The notes beneath the pieces were generated by a model. The model saw nothing but the letters and a program-made list of their open reading frames with translations. It was not told where the DNA came from and did not search any database. This document shows, in pieces, positions 9,773 through 17,300 of a stretch of 64,000 nt of DNA. The translations under genes were made by a program, and so were the position numbers. Origin of the DNA: DATAJX01 sp964601735 (lineage in GTDB: Bacteria > Pseudomonadota > Alphaproteobacteria > UBA2136 > UBA6156); assembly GCA_964601735.1 (NCBI GenBank), contig CAZROO010000002.1:62001-126000 (forward strand), read 5' to 3'. The stretch's first letter is position 1; each line of letters opens with the position of its first letter.

Positions 9773-10252
9773 CTAGGCAGGAATCCTCTTCCTGAAAAAC
9801 AACATCCCGGTCTTAGGGCAGGGGCCATCCTCTTTCCACTCCAAATGGCTATAAAATCCCCGCGCCGCCATATTCTCCGGGTTAGTCCGCAGCCGCGCAA
9901 AAGTCTGGCCATGACGGCGGAAAAACGCCATCGCATACTCATCCAGCATCCGGCCCAACCCGCGCCCGCGCCATTCGGCCTCAAGGTAAAAATTACTCAC
10001 GAAACCACCGTCCTCTTTCGCTGCCGCACGCAATTCCACATCGCCTACCGGTACACGGTCCACGGTCAAAAAGGCGATGGCCGCCGGGTCAGCCGCCAGC
10101 AATTCCCCGGCAAAATCAGCATAAGTGCGTCCGCGCTTGAACCACTCAAAAAACCGCTCATCCGACCCCAGATTGGCCACGGCGGTACGACGCTTGAACT
10201 CCTCAGCCAGCGGCAGCCGTTCCGGCGTCAGCGGCTCAAAATCAATCTTCAT
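9773..10252 (-). CDS. GNAT-family N-acetyltransferase
   Basis: 159 aa. The acetyl-CoA-binding motif A is visible as EWRGRGLGRMLDEYAMAFFR (about residues 93-112), and motif B as NPENMAARGFYSHLEW. The substrate is unknown. It starts 7 bp after the doc stop on the same strand, so it is probably the third gene of the abrB-doc transcript. Acetyltransferases can be toxins, resistance enzymes or metabolic enzymes, and nothing here decides. No DUF1778-type antitoxin of the TacA kind is adjacent. Confidence 0.8.
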   Translation of the reverse strand: MKIDFEPLTPERLPLAEEFKRRTAVANLGSDERFFEWFKRGRTYADFAGELLAADPAAIAFLTVDRVPVGDVELRAAAKEDGGFVSNFYLEAEWRGRGLGRMLDEYAMAFFRRHGQTFARLRTNPENMAARGFYSHLEWKEDGPCPKTGMLFFRKRIPA

Positions 10253-10259
10253 GGCTGGG

Positions 10260-10652
10260 TTACCGCTTCCTCAACCGTTCCCGCAGCCACGCTGCCAGCG
10301 CCTCCGCATCCATGCCTCCCTCGGCCACTTCCACCATAATCAACACCGCAGCGGTTTTGTTGAATTCCACATCCAGCTTATTCAGGTACAAAAAAGCCCT
10401 ACCCGTCACCCATGCGCTGCGTTTATTGGCGTCATTGAAAGGGTGATTGCGTGCAATCCCTGTCACATACAGCGCTGCCAGCCGGGCCATATCGGGCTGA
10501 GGCTCCTCATAGGCCCAGGCCTGCTGCGGTTTAGCCAGCGCGCTTTCCAGTAAATTCGGGTCGCGGATGCCAGCCAGCCCGCCATGCGCGGCCAGTTGTG
10601 CATCATGCAAAGCCAGAACGGCCTTGGTTTCCATCCATTGGGGTTCGGTCAT
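10260..10652 (-). CDS. doc: Death-on-curing (Doc) family toxin
   Basis: 130 aa, single Fic/Doc domain. The Fic motif reads HPFNDANKR at residues 70-78. The Ala replacing the usual Gly of canonical Fic (HPFxxGN) is the form seen in Doc toxins, which phosphorylate elongation factor Tu instead of AMPylating proteins. It lies 8 bp downstream of the AbrB-like antitoxin gene, the usual antitoxin-first order, and 7 bp upstream of the GNAT gene. Function is assigned by family; activity in this host is unproven. Confidence 0.9.
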   Translation of the reverse strand: MTEPQWMETKAVLALHDAQLAAHGGLAGIRDPNLLESALAKPQQAWAYEEPQPDMARLAALYVTGIARNHPFNDANKRSAWVTGRAFLYLNKLDVEFNKTAAVLIMVEVAEGGMDAEALAAWLRERLRKR

Positions 10653-10660
10653 GGCGGCTC

Positions 10661-10879
10661 CTAGCGTTTCGAGAGCTCACGCAATACATCGCGGTCGGCG
10701 CGCATCACCGCTTCGGCGGCCTCCATCTGCGCGGCAAATCGGGCATCATAAGCGCTCAATGTCACGCCCACGGGGTTATCCGTCACCTGCAGCTCATCAC
10801 CCTTCTTAACGCCCAATTTGGCCAAAGTTTCCGCGCTTAAAACCACCCCCAGGCTGTTGCCGATGCTGATGACCTTCAT
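10661..10879 (-). CDS. AbrB/MazE-type antitoxin paired with Doc
   Basis: 72 aa. Residues 1-45 match a SpoVT-AbrB swapped-hairpin DNA-binding domain (MKVISIGNSLGVVLSAETLAKLGVKKGDELQV, shown by its hydrophobic pattern and GNSLGV core). Residues 48-72 form a charged helix that probably neutralises the toxin. AAGGAG lies 7 bp before the ATG. A perfect palindrome overlaps the promoter -10 upstream, consistent with autorepression by antitoxin or toxin-antitoxin complex. Confidence 0.88.
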   Translation of the reverse strand: MKVISIGNSLGVVLSAETLAKLGVKKGDELQVTDNPVGVTLSAYDARFAAQMEAAEAVMRADRDVLRELSKR

Positions 10880-10896
10880 GACTGTCTCCTTATCAT

Positions 10897-10916
10897 GTTA
10901 TAACAAACATTATAAC
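10897..10916. promoter_or_regulatory. Palindromic operator of the abrB-doc operon
   Basis: GTTATAA-CAAACA-TTATAAC, a perfect 7-bp inverted repeat that covers the -10 element and ends 18 bp before the antitoxin ATG. Confidence 0.7.
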
Positions 10917-10936
10917 GTAAACCTGACACCTTTCAA
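10909..10936 (-). promoter_or_regulatory. Sigma-70-type promoter of abrB-doc-GNAT
   Basis: Minus strand TTGAAA, 16-bp spacer, TATAAT. The -10 is a perfect consensus and sits inside the palindromic operator. Confidence 0.7.
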
Positions 10937-10964
10937 GCCCTTTTCAAAGGCGCGGCGCTATGCC

Positions 10965-11276
10965 ATGCCGTCTGGCATGAAAGCCATGTCCCAGCGCCAG
11001 CAAAAAGTGGCGGAAGAAGTCCGCCACGTCATCGCATCCACGCTGCTGCGCGGCGATATCCCCACCACGCTGCCCACCCGCAGCCTCACGGTGGTCGATG
11101 TCTGGGTTTCCGCCGACCTGCGCCTGGCCCGCGTCTTCATCGACATGCCGCCCGATTTCGACACCAAGGCGGTCACCGAAGCCGCCAACGAGCAATTGTC
11201 CAAACCGCTGCGCAAAGCCCTGTCCGAAAAAGCCGCCCTCAAAAACACCCCCGCCATCCAGTTTTTCCCGGTTTAA
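10965..11276 (+). CDS. rbfA: Ribosome-binding factor A (short C-terminus)
   Basis: Cold-shock 30S maturation factor, 103 aa from this ATG; in-frame ATGs at 10977 and 10986 are also possible. MSQRQQKVAEEVRHVIASTLLRGDI and VVDVWVSADLRLARVFI (each in part) match the KH-like RbfA fold. The protein stops right after NTPAIQFFPV, where family members normally continue for about 15-25 residues through a final conserved Asp-containing segment. A dispersed repeat starts 9 bp after the stop, suggesting the end was remodelled. Neighbours infB and truB confirm identity. Confidence 0.88.
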   Translation: MPSGMKAMSQRQQKVAEEVRHVIASTLLRGDIPTTLPTRSLTVVDVWVSADLRLARVFIDMPPDFDTKAVTEAANEQLSKPLRKALSEKAALKNTPAIQFFPV

Positions 11277-11284
11277 TAGGTTCT

Positions 11285-11343
11285 CTGTCATGCCGGCGAA
11301 GGCCGGTATCCACGATAATACGTGCCGCAGGCACTCAAACCTT
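11285..11343. repeat. 59-bp dispersed repeat, copy 2 (rbfA-truB gap)
   Basis: Partner of 2901-2959, with compensatory changes in the palindrome (11290-11309, ATGCCGGCG-AAGGCCGGTAT). It starts 9 bp after the short rbfA stop. Confidence 0.9.
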
Positions 11344-11376
11344 TACGCTTAAAGGTTTAAGCCTTATGCACGGCCC

Positions 11377-12096
11377 ATGAACGGTTTTCTCCTCATCAAC
11401 AAACCCTCCGGCCCCACCAGCGCGCAGGTGACGAACCGCATCAAATACCTGCTGCCTAAATTAAACGGCAAAAAGCCCAAGATTGGCCACGGCGGCACGC
11501 TCGACCCCCTGGCCACCGGCCTGCTGCCCATCGGCATCGGCAAGGCCACCAAGCAGCTTCAGGCCCTGCTCGACGGCCCCAAAACCTACGTCTTCACCGT
11601 CACCTTCGGCACCCAAACCACCACCGACGACACCGAAGGCACCCCTGTCGCCACGTCCGATAATCGCCCCACCGTCGGCCAAATCGAAGCCATCCTGCCC
11701 CAGTTCACCGGCGAGATCAGCCAAACCCCACCGGCCTTCAGCGCCCTCAAAATCGACGGCCAGCGCGCCTACGACCTCGCCCGCAGCGGCCAAACGGTGG
11801 AACTCAAACCCCGAACCGTAACCATCCACAGCCTCAAAATGCTGGAAAATAAAAGCGACTCAGCCGTATTCGAGGCCAACGTCTCCAAAGGCACCTACGT
11901 CCGCAGCCTCGCCCGCGACCTCGCTTTAGCCCTTAATACGGTAGGCCACGTCAGCCAGCTGGAACGAACCACCCACGGCCCGTTCACCCTGCAACAAGCT
12001 GTAACGCTTGACAAAATCGCCGAAACCGCCGATATCGCCACCTATCTTCTGCCGCTGGACGCTGACCTGGCCGCCGGAAGTAAAACGTCAGCGTGA
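11377..12096 (+). CDS. truB: tRNA pseudouridine-55 synthase TruB
   Basis: 239-aa enzyme converting U55 of the tRNA T-loop to pseudouridine. It has the N-terminal GFLLINKPSGPTSAQV, the catalytic Asp43 in GHGGTLDPLATG, and the KTYVFTVTFGTQTTTDD and KGTYVRSLARDLA motifs. It is somewhat shorter than the enterobacterial enzyme, with a minimal C-terminal PUA-like region. It is followed by rpsO 19 bp downstream, the conserved truB-rpsO arrangement. Confidence 0.96.
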   Translation: MNGFLLINKPSGPTSAQVTNRIKYLLPKLNGKKPKIGHGGTLDPLATGLLPIGIGKATKQLQALLDGPKTYVFTVTFGTQTTTDDTEGTPVATSDNRPTVGQIEAILPQFTGEISQTPPAFSALKIDGQRAYDLARSGQTVELKPRTVTIHSLKMLENKSDSAVFEANVSKGTYVRSLARDLALALNTVGHVSQLERTTHGPFTLQQAVTLDKIAETADIATYLLPLDADLAAGSKTSA

Positions 12097-12115
12097 AAAA
12101 ACGAAGGTAAGTAAA

Positions 12116-12385
12116 ATGACCATCACCGCCAAGCGCAAGGCCGAAGTCATCAAGACCCACGCCAAATCCGCCAACGACACCGGCAGCCCCGAAGTGCAAA
12201 TCGCCATCCTGAGCGAACGCATCAAGAATTTGACCGAACACTTCAAAACCCACAAGCAAGATACCCACAGCCGCCGCGGCCTGATGAAGCTCGTCAGCAC
12301 CCGCCGCGGTCTGCTCGACTATCTCAAAAAGATCGAAAAGCCCCGGTACCAGGCCATCATCGAAAAGCTCGGCCTGCGGAAGTAA
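12116..12385 (+). CDS. rpsO: 30S ribosomal protein S15
   Basis: 89 aa, the standard length. It binds the 16S rRNA central domain. Motifs GSPEVQIAILSERI and HSRRGLMKLVSTRRGLLDYL are diagnostic. The start ATG at 12116 is preceded by GAAGGTAAGTAAA. The frame is open upstream into truB, but that extension does not match S15. An intrinsic terminator follows. Confidence 0.98.
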   Translation: MTITAKRKAEVIKTHAKSANDTGSPEVQIAILSERIKNLTEHFKTHKQDTHSRRGLMKLVSTRRGLLDYLKKIEKPRYQAIIEKLGLRK

Positions 12386-12396
12386 ATGATATCTTC

Positions 12397-12426
12397 AAAA
12401 AAGGCCCTTTTTCAGGGCCTTTTTTG
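12397..12426 (+). terminator. Rho-independent terminator after rpsO
   Basis: AAAAAAGGCCCT-TTTTC-AGGGCCTTTTTT, starting 11 bp after the stop. Confidence 0.9.
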
Positions 12427-12438
12427 TTAGATGAATTT

Positions 12439-12458
12439 ATCCCGGCGAAGGCCGGGAT
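12439..12458. repeat. Dispersed 20-bp palindrome
   Basis: ATCCCGGCG-AAGGCCGGGAT, followed by a CCGCGTCC tail like other copies. Confidence 0.85.
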
Positions 12459-12475
12459 CCGCGTCCGGTAAAAAC

Positions 12476-12503
12476 AAAAAAGCCCCCACCGGGGCTTTTT
12501 TTA
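12476..12503. terminator. Bidirectional terminator
   Basis: AAAAAGCCCC-CACC-GGGGCTTTTTTTAT, just beyond the stop of the minus-strand gene at 12509. Confidence 0.85.
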
Positions 12504-12508
12504 TAGGG

Positions 12509-13081
12509 TTATTTCTTACAGTTGCCGGTGGTGCCGGTGGCCTGCATGCCGTTGCAGATCGGCAGGCACATTTCGCCGCCGGAAGAACCGCTACCGAGCG
12601 TACTGCTGACAAACGAATAAGTGCCCTTCATCGTGCTTTCCACCAAACTGGGCAGGGCGGTTATCAGGGCGCCGCACAGCAATAAAATAAGTCCCCCGGC
12701 CACGGCGCCGTTCACCATCTGGTAAAGGCCGAGCAACGCCACGGCCAAACCAATCAGCAAGCCAAAGTTGCCCGAGAGCACATATTTGCTCTGGCAGTAA
12801 AACTGCTGCGACAGCGTCACGCCGGTCTGGCCCATGGTGGCGGGGTCCAAATTGTCATCCACGCAGGCCAGGTAGGGGTTGCCGTTGGGGTCGGTGCCGC
12901 CCCCCTGCGGGTGGTTGACGCAATCCATCTGGCTGGCAGTGTTGGGGTTGCCGCCGCCGCCACCGATGGAAACCCGCGGCAAGCCATTGGGGCCGATCGG
13001 CACCCCGCCCGGCGTCGTGGCGCCCCAAGCCGGCAAAACCAGACCAGCCACCATCAAAACACCCAGCAAAAACATCTTCAT
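12509..13081 (-). CDS. Small secreted membrane protein, TrbC/VirB2-like topology
   Basis: 190 aa. A signal peptide (MKMFLLGVLMVAGLVLPAWGA) is followed by a Gly/Asn/Pro-rich stretch, then two closely spaced hydrophobic segments at about residues 103-148, then a Ser/Gly/Cys-rich tail. Signal peptide plus paired hydrophobic segments is the layout of VirB2/TrbC conjugative pilins, but this one is longer, has seven or so cysteines and stands alone with no type IV secretion genes nearby. Function unknown; the pilin idea is a topology argument only. Confidence 0.6.
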   Translation of the reverse strand: MKMFLLGVLMVAGLVLPAWGATTPGGVPIGPNGLPRVSIGGGGGNPNTASQMDCVNHPQGGGTDPNGNPYLACVDDNLDPATMGQTGVTLSQQFYCQSKYVLSGNFGLLIGLAVALLGLYQMVNGAVAGGLILLLCGALITALPSLVESTMKGTYSFVSSTLGSGSSGGEMCLPICNGMQATGTTGNCKK

Positions 13082-13185
13082 GGAATAAATATGGAGAACC
13101 TTAGCCCCCCACGCAACCGGCTTCGGTACCAGCCACAGCAGAGCTGTGGCCCTCTTACCCTCTCATCCTCTCACCCTCGGCCGCA

Positions 13186-14196
13186 TCAGCGCCCGGGCAC
13201 ACCCTTGGCGGTTGAGTACTGCACCTTGAACTTCTTGCCCGGGTCAATCAGCCCCTGGGCGGTCTTGGCGGCCAGCGCGGCCTCGGCAAAACCGGTCAAA
13301 ATCAACGGCAGCTTGCCGGGGTAATCGACAATATCCCCAATCGCCAGCACGCCCGGCCGGTTGGTGGTCATGGTGCCGTGCTCGATGTGGATCTTATCCT
13401 TCTCCATCGCAATGCCCCACCCGGCATAGGGGCCGGGGTTGGGCGCCAGCCCAAAGCAGCACACCACTTGGGTCGCATTAATCAGCCGCGTTGTGCCGTC
13501 AATATCCGCCACCATCACGCTGCTGAGCTTGCTCGAATCCCCCATCAGTTCCTTCAACTCGAACGGCGTATGGAGCGTGATCTTCCCACCCGCCGCCAGC
13601 TCGCGCATCCGCGCCACACTCGCTTCCGCCGCGCGGAAATCCACCCGCCGGTGCACCACATGCACATGCGCGGCAAACGACGCCAGTTCCACCGCCCAGT
13701 CCACGGCGCTGTCGCCGCCACCGGCCAATATCACGGTCTGGCCCGCCAGCGCGGCCTTGTCGGTCACGGCATATTTCACCGCGCCGCTGGCCTCGAATTT
13801 CTCCAGGTCCGGCAGCTTGGGCTTGCGCGGCGTGAACATCCCGCCGCCGCCAGCGATCAGCACCACCTTGGCCTGCACTTCATGGCTCGCGGTGCGCAAC
13901 ACAAAACCGCCATCGCTGTCGGCCAGTTCCATCACGGGCTCGCCCAGCAGGTACACCGGCGCGTAGGGGCTGGCCTGCTCCATCAAATGCTCCACCAGCT
14001 TGCCCGCCAGAATCATCGGGTGGCCGGGAATGTCATAAATCGGCTTCTCCGGATAGAGTGCACTTAGCTGCCCCCCGGCCTGCGGCAAGGCATCCAGCAC
14101 CACGCATTTGTAACCAAGGAACCCGCACTCGAACACCGCAAACAAACCCGCAGGGCCCGCCCCGATAATCGCCACATCCGTCTGGTGAATTGTCAT
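13186..14196 (-). CDS. Ferredoxin-NADP+ reductase, thioredoxin-reductase-like (type 2)
   Basis: 336-aa flavoprotein. The FAD dinucleotide motif GAGPAG is at residues 12-17, and the NADPH motif GGGDSAVDWA lies mid-chain. The CxxC pair of true thioredoxin reductase is absent; that position reads SFAAHVHVVHRR-type sequence, as in the TrxR-like ferredoxin reductases. ATNRPGVLAIGD-like and GFAEAALAAK segments close the FAD domain. It probably supplies or takes electrons from ferredoxin. The ATG at 14214 (MVKANP) is an alternative start. The open frame further upstream runs through repeat DNA and is rejected. Confidence 0.9.
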   Translation of the reverse strand: MTIHQTDVAIIGAGPAGLFAVFECGFLGYKCVVLDALPQAGGQLSALYPEKPIYDIPGHPMILAGKLVEHLMEQASPYAPVYLLGEPVMELADSDGGFVLRTASHEVQAKVVLIAGGGGMFTPRKPKLPDLEKFEASGAVKYAVTDKAALAGQTVILAGGGDSAVDWAVELASFAAHVHVVHRRVDFRAAEASVARMRELAAGGKITLHTPFELKELMGDSSKLSSVMVADIDGTTRLINATQVVCCFGLAPNPGPYAGWGIAMEKDKIHIEHGTMTTNRPGVLAIGDIVDYPGKLPLILTGFAEAALAAKTAQGLIDPGKKFKVQYSTAKGVPGR

Positions 14197-14254
14197 GGGG
14201 TTAGCTTTAACCATGCTACCGCTCTTGGCGCAAGGCCACCTTAAACACCGCTTC

Positions 14255-14387
14255 ATCCCGGCGCAGGCGGGTACCCAGGGGCTAACGGTCAAAGTCCCAA
14301 CAAAGAACGTCCTCCGCCCCGTTCTGCAACGGGGCAGGCCCAAACAGAAAACCCTAAACACCGCCTCATCCCGGCGGAGGCCGGGAT
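14255..14387. repeat. Composite dispersed repeat, copy B
   Basis: Palindrome ATCCCGGCG-CAGGCGGGTA, then AACGGTCAAAGTCCCAACAA, AAGAACGTCC, CCCCGTTCTGCAACGGGG, CAGAAAACCCTAAACACCGC, and palindrome 14368-14387. Together with flanking sequence it fills most of the 342-bp gap 14197-14538, where no gene is seen. Confidence 0.85.
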
Positions 14388-14538
14388 CCACGTCCGCTCC
14401 CGCCGCAAGAAAGAACGGAAGCCCTGTCAGCCCACCCTCACCAACCCCCGCATAAACCAGCAGACACAAGTCTTATCTGCGTGCCGTTTTTGCCGTGACA
14501 TCCCGTCACGCCGCGGTGCGCTTAACGGAGAAATTCCG

Positions 14539-14871
14539 ATGAAGCGTTCAATCTTCTTTTCTTTGGGCATGATCTCTTTCGCCGTGGTGCTGAAGTTCTG
14601 CGGTCTAGACTCCCTCCTTTATCTGGGGCTGTTGTTTTACGTCGGTCCCCAGGTAGGTAAAGGCATGTTCGATTATAGTAAACGCAACATGTCGGGAGCC
14701 CGGTTCGGGCTGCTTGTCGGCATGGGGGTTGTCATTCTCAACCTGGCAATGTGGGATAGCCAGTCGGCTGTTTTTGGCAATCCCATTACCAATGTGGTGG
14801 TCACGGTTGTCTATCTGGCCGTGATTTTCGGCGTGTTGTACGAAACTAGAAACCCTTCCCAAACTGCTTAA
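14539..14871 (+). CDS. Small integral membrane protein, unknown
   Basis: 110 aa, not recognised. Three or four hydrophobic segments span almost the whole chain (IFFSLGMISFAVVLKF; LLYLGLLFYVG; FGLLVGMGVVILNLA; VVVTVVYLAVIFGVLY), with short charged loops. CGGAGAAATTCCG before the ATG gives a fair ribosome site, and a strong terminator follows, so it is likely a real monocistronic gene. Codon use is less GC-biased than its neighbours, which hints at transfer or low expression. Confidence 0.6.
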   Translation: MKRSIFFSLGMISFAVVLKFCGLDSLLYLGLLFYVGPQVGKGMFDYSKRNMSGARFGLLVGMGVVILNLAMWDSQSAVFGNPITNVVVTVVYLAVIFGVLYETRNPSQTA

Positions 14872-14885
14872 CCCCAACCTCATTC

Positions 14886-14916
14886 CCCTCCGCTGCCAAG
14901 CGGAGGGCCTTTTTTA
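14886..14916 (+). terminator. Rho-independent terminator
   Basis: CCTCCGCT-GCCA-AGCGGAGGGCCTTTTTT, 15 bp after the small membrane protein. Confidence 0.88.
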
Positions 14917-15345
14917 TGTCTTCTCCGCATTTTCAAAAACATCTCCGTCATTGCGAGTAGCACGGCCCACAGCCGGTGCCGAAGCCACGATGCTCCTTAC
15001 TTGGCAGGGGCCCTTTTTGTCTCCGTCCGCCACAAAAAATAACTATCCCCGGAAAATCGCCGCCCCGTTGCAAAAAACGTCCCTACTGCTTACGGCGATT
15101 TATCCGGGGCCCTGCCCGAACAGAAAACCCTAAACACCGCCTTATCCCGGCGAAGGCCGGGATCCACGTCCGCTACTGCCGCCAGAAAGAACGTCCCCCG
15201 AGGGCAAAGCCGCCGACCGAAGGGAAGGCAATGACGGGGCCACGGGCAGGGGCGGCACAAGCCCAAAAACCAGTTGTCCAATTTCCCTGCCCAATTCCTC
15301 CCCCCAACCGATTACCGCTAACCGATAACCGATTACCATAGCCCC
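14917..15345. repeat. Repeat-filled intergenic region
   Basis: No gene seen. It contains an inverted-repeat module at 15041-15112 (AACTATCCCCGGAAAATCGC facing GCGATTTATCCGGGG), then CAGAAAACCCTAAACACCGC and a 20-bp palindrome at 15144-15163, then AAAGAACGTCC. The first module has a relative at 18231-18307. Confidence 0.8.
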
Positions 15346-17130
15346 ATGTTCTACCCCGCCCTTATCCTTCTCATCTACGCCATCATCACGGCGGGGCGGC
15401 TGCTGGCGGCGCAGGCCCCGTACCGGCGCGAGCACTTCACGCTGGCCACGGCCTGGTGCGCGGGCTACGGCGCCTACGGCCTGTGGGTGCTCGCCGCGCA
15501 ACCGCTGTTCGGGGCGGGGCCGTGGGTCACGCCGGCAGCCTTCATTTTCGCCGCCGCCGTCCTTGCAGGCGCCCTGTACCGCGAGTGGCACAAGTGGCCG
15601 CGTGAGCAGCACCACACCGCCCATATCGCCATCAGCCTGCTCATCGCCGCGCCGCTGTTGCGCCTTATCTGGCAGTTGAATCCCGACGACTTCGGTAGCG
15701 CCAACACCCTGTTCTGGCAGCAGGCCGCGCTGGCCAAGCAACTGACGGCGTTCGCGGGCTGGCCCACCGCGCTTCAACTGCCTGCGGCCAGTTGGCCCAC
15801 GGTGCCGGGCCTGCTGCCGTTGCTCACGCCGCTTGCGGGTCTGGGCGATATCGCCCTGCCGCCGCTCATTCCCCTCCTTGCCAACCTCGGCAGCCTGCTG
15901 GCGGCGGGCGGCGTGCTGCTGGTGGCGCTCAATTGGCCGGTCAAGTGGAGCAACCTCCCGCTTGTCGCCGCAGGCAGCCTGCTGGCCGTCGCGGTACTCA
16001 ATCCCTGGCTGCCTCTGCACAACCTCGCCGCGCCCGACGCCCCGCTCTTCGCCGCCCTCTGCCTCTTCACCGCCGCCGCGCCGCTGTTCAACCCGCTGCC
16101 CCTGCCGGTGGGTGGAACCGTCCTCGGCCCGGCCCTCAGCCTCGCCGCGCTCACGCTGCTGCACCCGCTGGGCTGGCTGCTCAGCCTGTGGGTTGTCATT
16201 GTCTGGAAAATCCGTGTCCTCGCCGAAGGTATCAAAACCCCCGACCACGCCCACCGCCACCTGCTCGCACTCACATTGCTGGCGGCGCTGCCCACGCTGG
16301 CCTGGGCGGGCTGGCAGTACGCGCTGCACCCGTTCCGCGCGGGCATCACTTACGAACTCGGGCCGCTGCTGGCCCACCCCCAACTCTTCTTCGCCGTGCT
16401 GTTCGCGCAGCTTCCCGGCGCGCTCCCCGGCCACACCGGCCCGCTGCCGCTCTCAACGACACAACTGCTCCAACTCTGCATCATCGCTGCATCACTTTGG
16501 GCCGGATTGAGGCCCATCTTCGACAGGAGAGCGACAGCGAACCGACAACTCTGCATCACTTGCGCACCGCTTTTCCTGCCCCTGCTGCTCGCGCTGCCGC
16601 CGGTGCTGCTGGTGGCCTGGTTCAGCCCGCAAAAGGTTTGGAATATCCTTCAAGTTCAACAGTTTGTCTGGCTCGTGCCGCTCGCCGCCACGGTCGCCCA
16701 AGGCTACCGCCATTCGGTATGGCGCGAGCGCCTGTTCCGCGCCCCCTGGAGCTACGGCACGGCATGCTGCATCTTACTGTTTTCAATAATGATTTTCATC
16801 TCCCGTCCCCCCGCCGCCATCCCTTCGCCCTGGCCCGCCGTCGCCACCGGCCTGCGCCCGTACCCGCTGGTGCTGGCCGCTGGGCTAAGCCCCGCCGCTG
16901 TCTCAGAAATGAATTACTATTCAAATGGTTATACTAACCTTGTGCCGGTGCCAGAAAGCCAGCAACCCACCCTCATGGGTCTGCTCAAACAGCAGTCGCT
17001 GCCGCTGCTGGCAACGTCCGACATCCTGCAAAACCTGGGCATTTCCGCCACTGCTCCGGCACCGCTGCTGCTCTTTCAACCGGCGCCCGGCGGTGTTAAG
17101 CTGCTGGCCAAATGGAATGCCATCCCGTGA
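15346..17130 (+). CDS. Large polytopic membrane protein, unknown (GT-C-like hydropathy)
   Basis: 594 aa, Leu/Ala/Pro-rich, with about 11-13 predicted membrane segments through residue 480 and a soluble C-terminal part of about 110 residues. Length, segment number and a C-terminal periplasmic-sized tail resemble GT-C membrane glycosyltransferases of the ArnT/PMT class, but I cannot identify a clear acidic catalytic loop, so the function is open. Its stop overlaps the GTG of the following lipoprotein (GTGA), indicating coupling. It is preceded by a repeat-rich region with no clear promoter. Confidence 0.7.
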   Translation: MFYPALILLIYAIITAGRLLAAQAPYRREHFTLATAWCAGYGAYGLWVLAAQPLFGAGPWVTPAAFIFAAAVLAGALYREWHKWPREQHHTAHIAISLLIAAPLLRLIWQLNPDDFGSANTLFWQQAALAKQLTAFAGWPTALQLPAASWPTVPGLLPLLTPLAGLGDIALPPLIPLLANLGSLLAAGGVLLVALNWPVKWSNLPLVAAGSLLAVAVLNPWLPLHNLAAPDAPLFAALCLFTAAAPLFNPLPLPVGGTVLGPALSLAALTLLHPLGWLLSLWVVIVWKIRVLAEGIKTPDHAHRHLLALTLLAALPTLAWAGWQYALHPFRAGITYELGPLLAHPQLFFAVLFAQLPGALPGHTGPLPLSTTQLLQLCIIAASLWAGLRPIFDRRATANRQLCITCAPLFLPLLLALPPVLLVAWFSPQKVWNILQVQQFVWLVPLAATVAQGYRHSVWRERLFRAPWSYGTACCILLFSIMIFISRPPAAIPSPWPAVATGLRPYPLVLAAGLSPAAVSEMNYYSNGYTNLVPVPESQQPTLMGLLKQQSLPLLATSDILQNLGISATAPAPLLLFQPAPGGVKLLAKWNAIP

Positions 17131-17246
17131 ACACTCTTAAAATCCTCCTTGCAATTCTGATACTTGGCACCTGCCTTAGCGCCTGCGGCCAGCGCGTCTA
17201 CCCCGAAGACCCCGCAGGCCGCGTGCACGATAGCCACTCGTTCTAG
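17127..17246 (+). CDS. Tiny lipoprotein (39 aa)
   Basis: GTG start overlapping the upstream TGA. The N-terminal hydrophobic run ends in a lipobox (CLSAC), giving a mature peptide of about 20 residues beginning CGQRVYPEDPAGR. The size and Cys-Gly-x-x-x-Pro start recall LptM-type small lipoproteins, but the KGPL core of that family is missing, so this is only a resemblance. Coupling to the membrane protein suggests a shared envelope role. Confidence 0.6.
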   Translation: MNTLKILLAILILGTCLSACGQRVYPEDPAGRVHDSHSF

Positions 17247-17300
17247 CATTCATCTGCCGCCCGCGCTTGCTCCGCCAAATGCGGCGGATATAGTAGCTTT

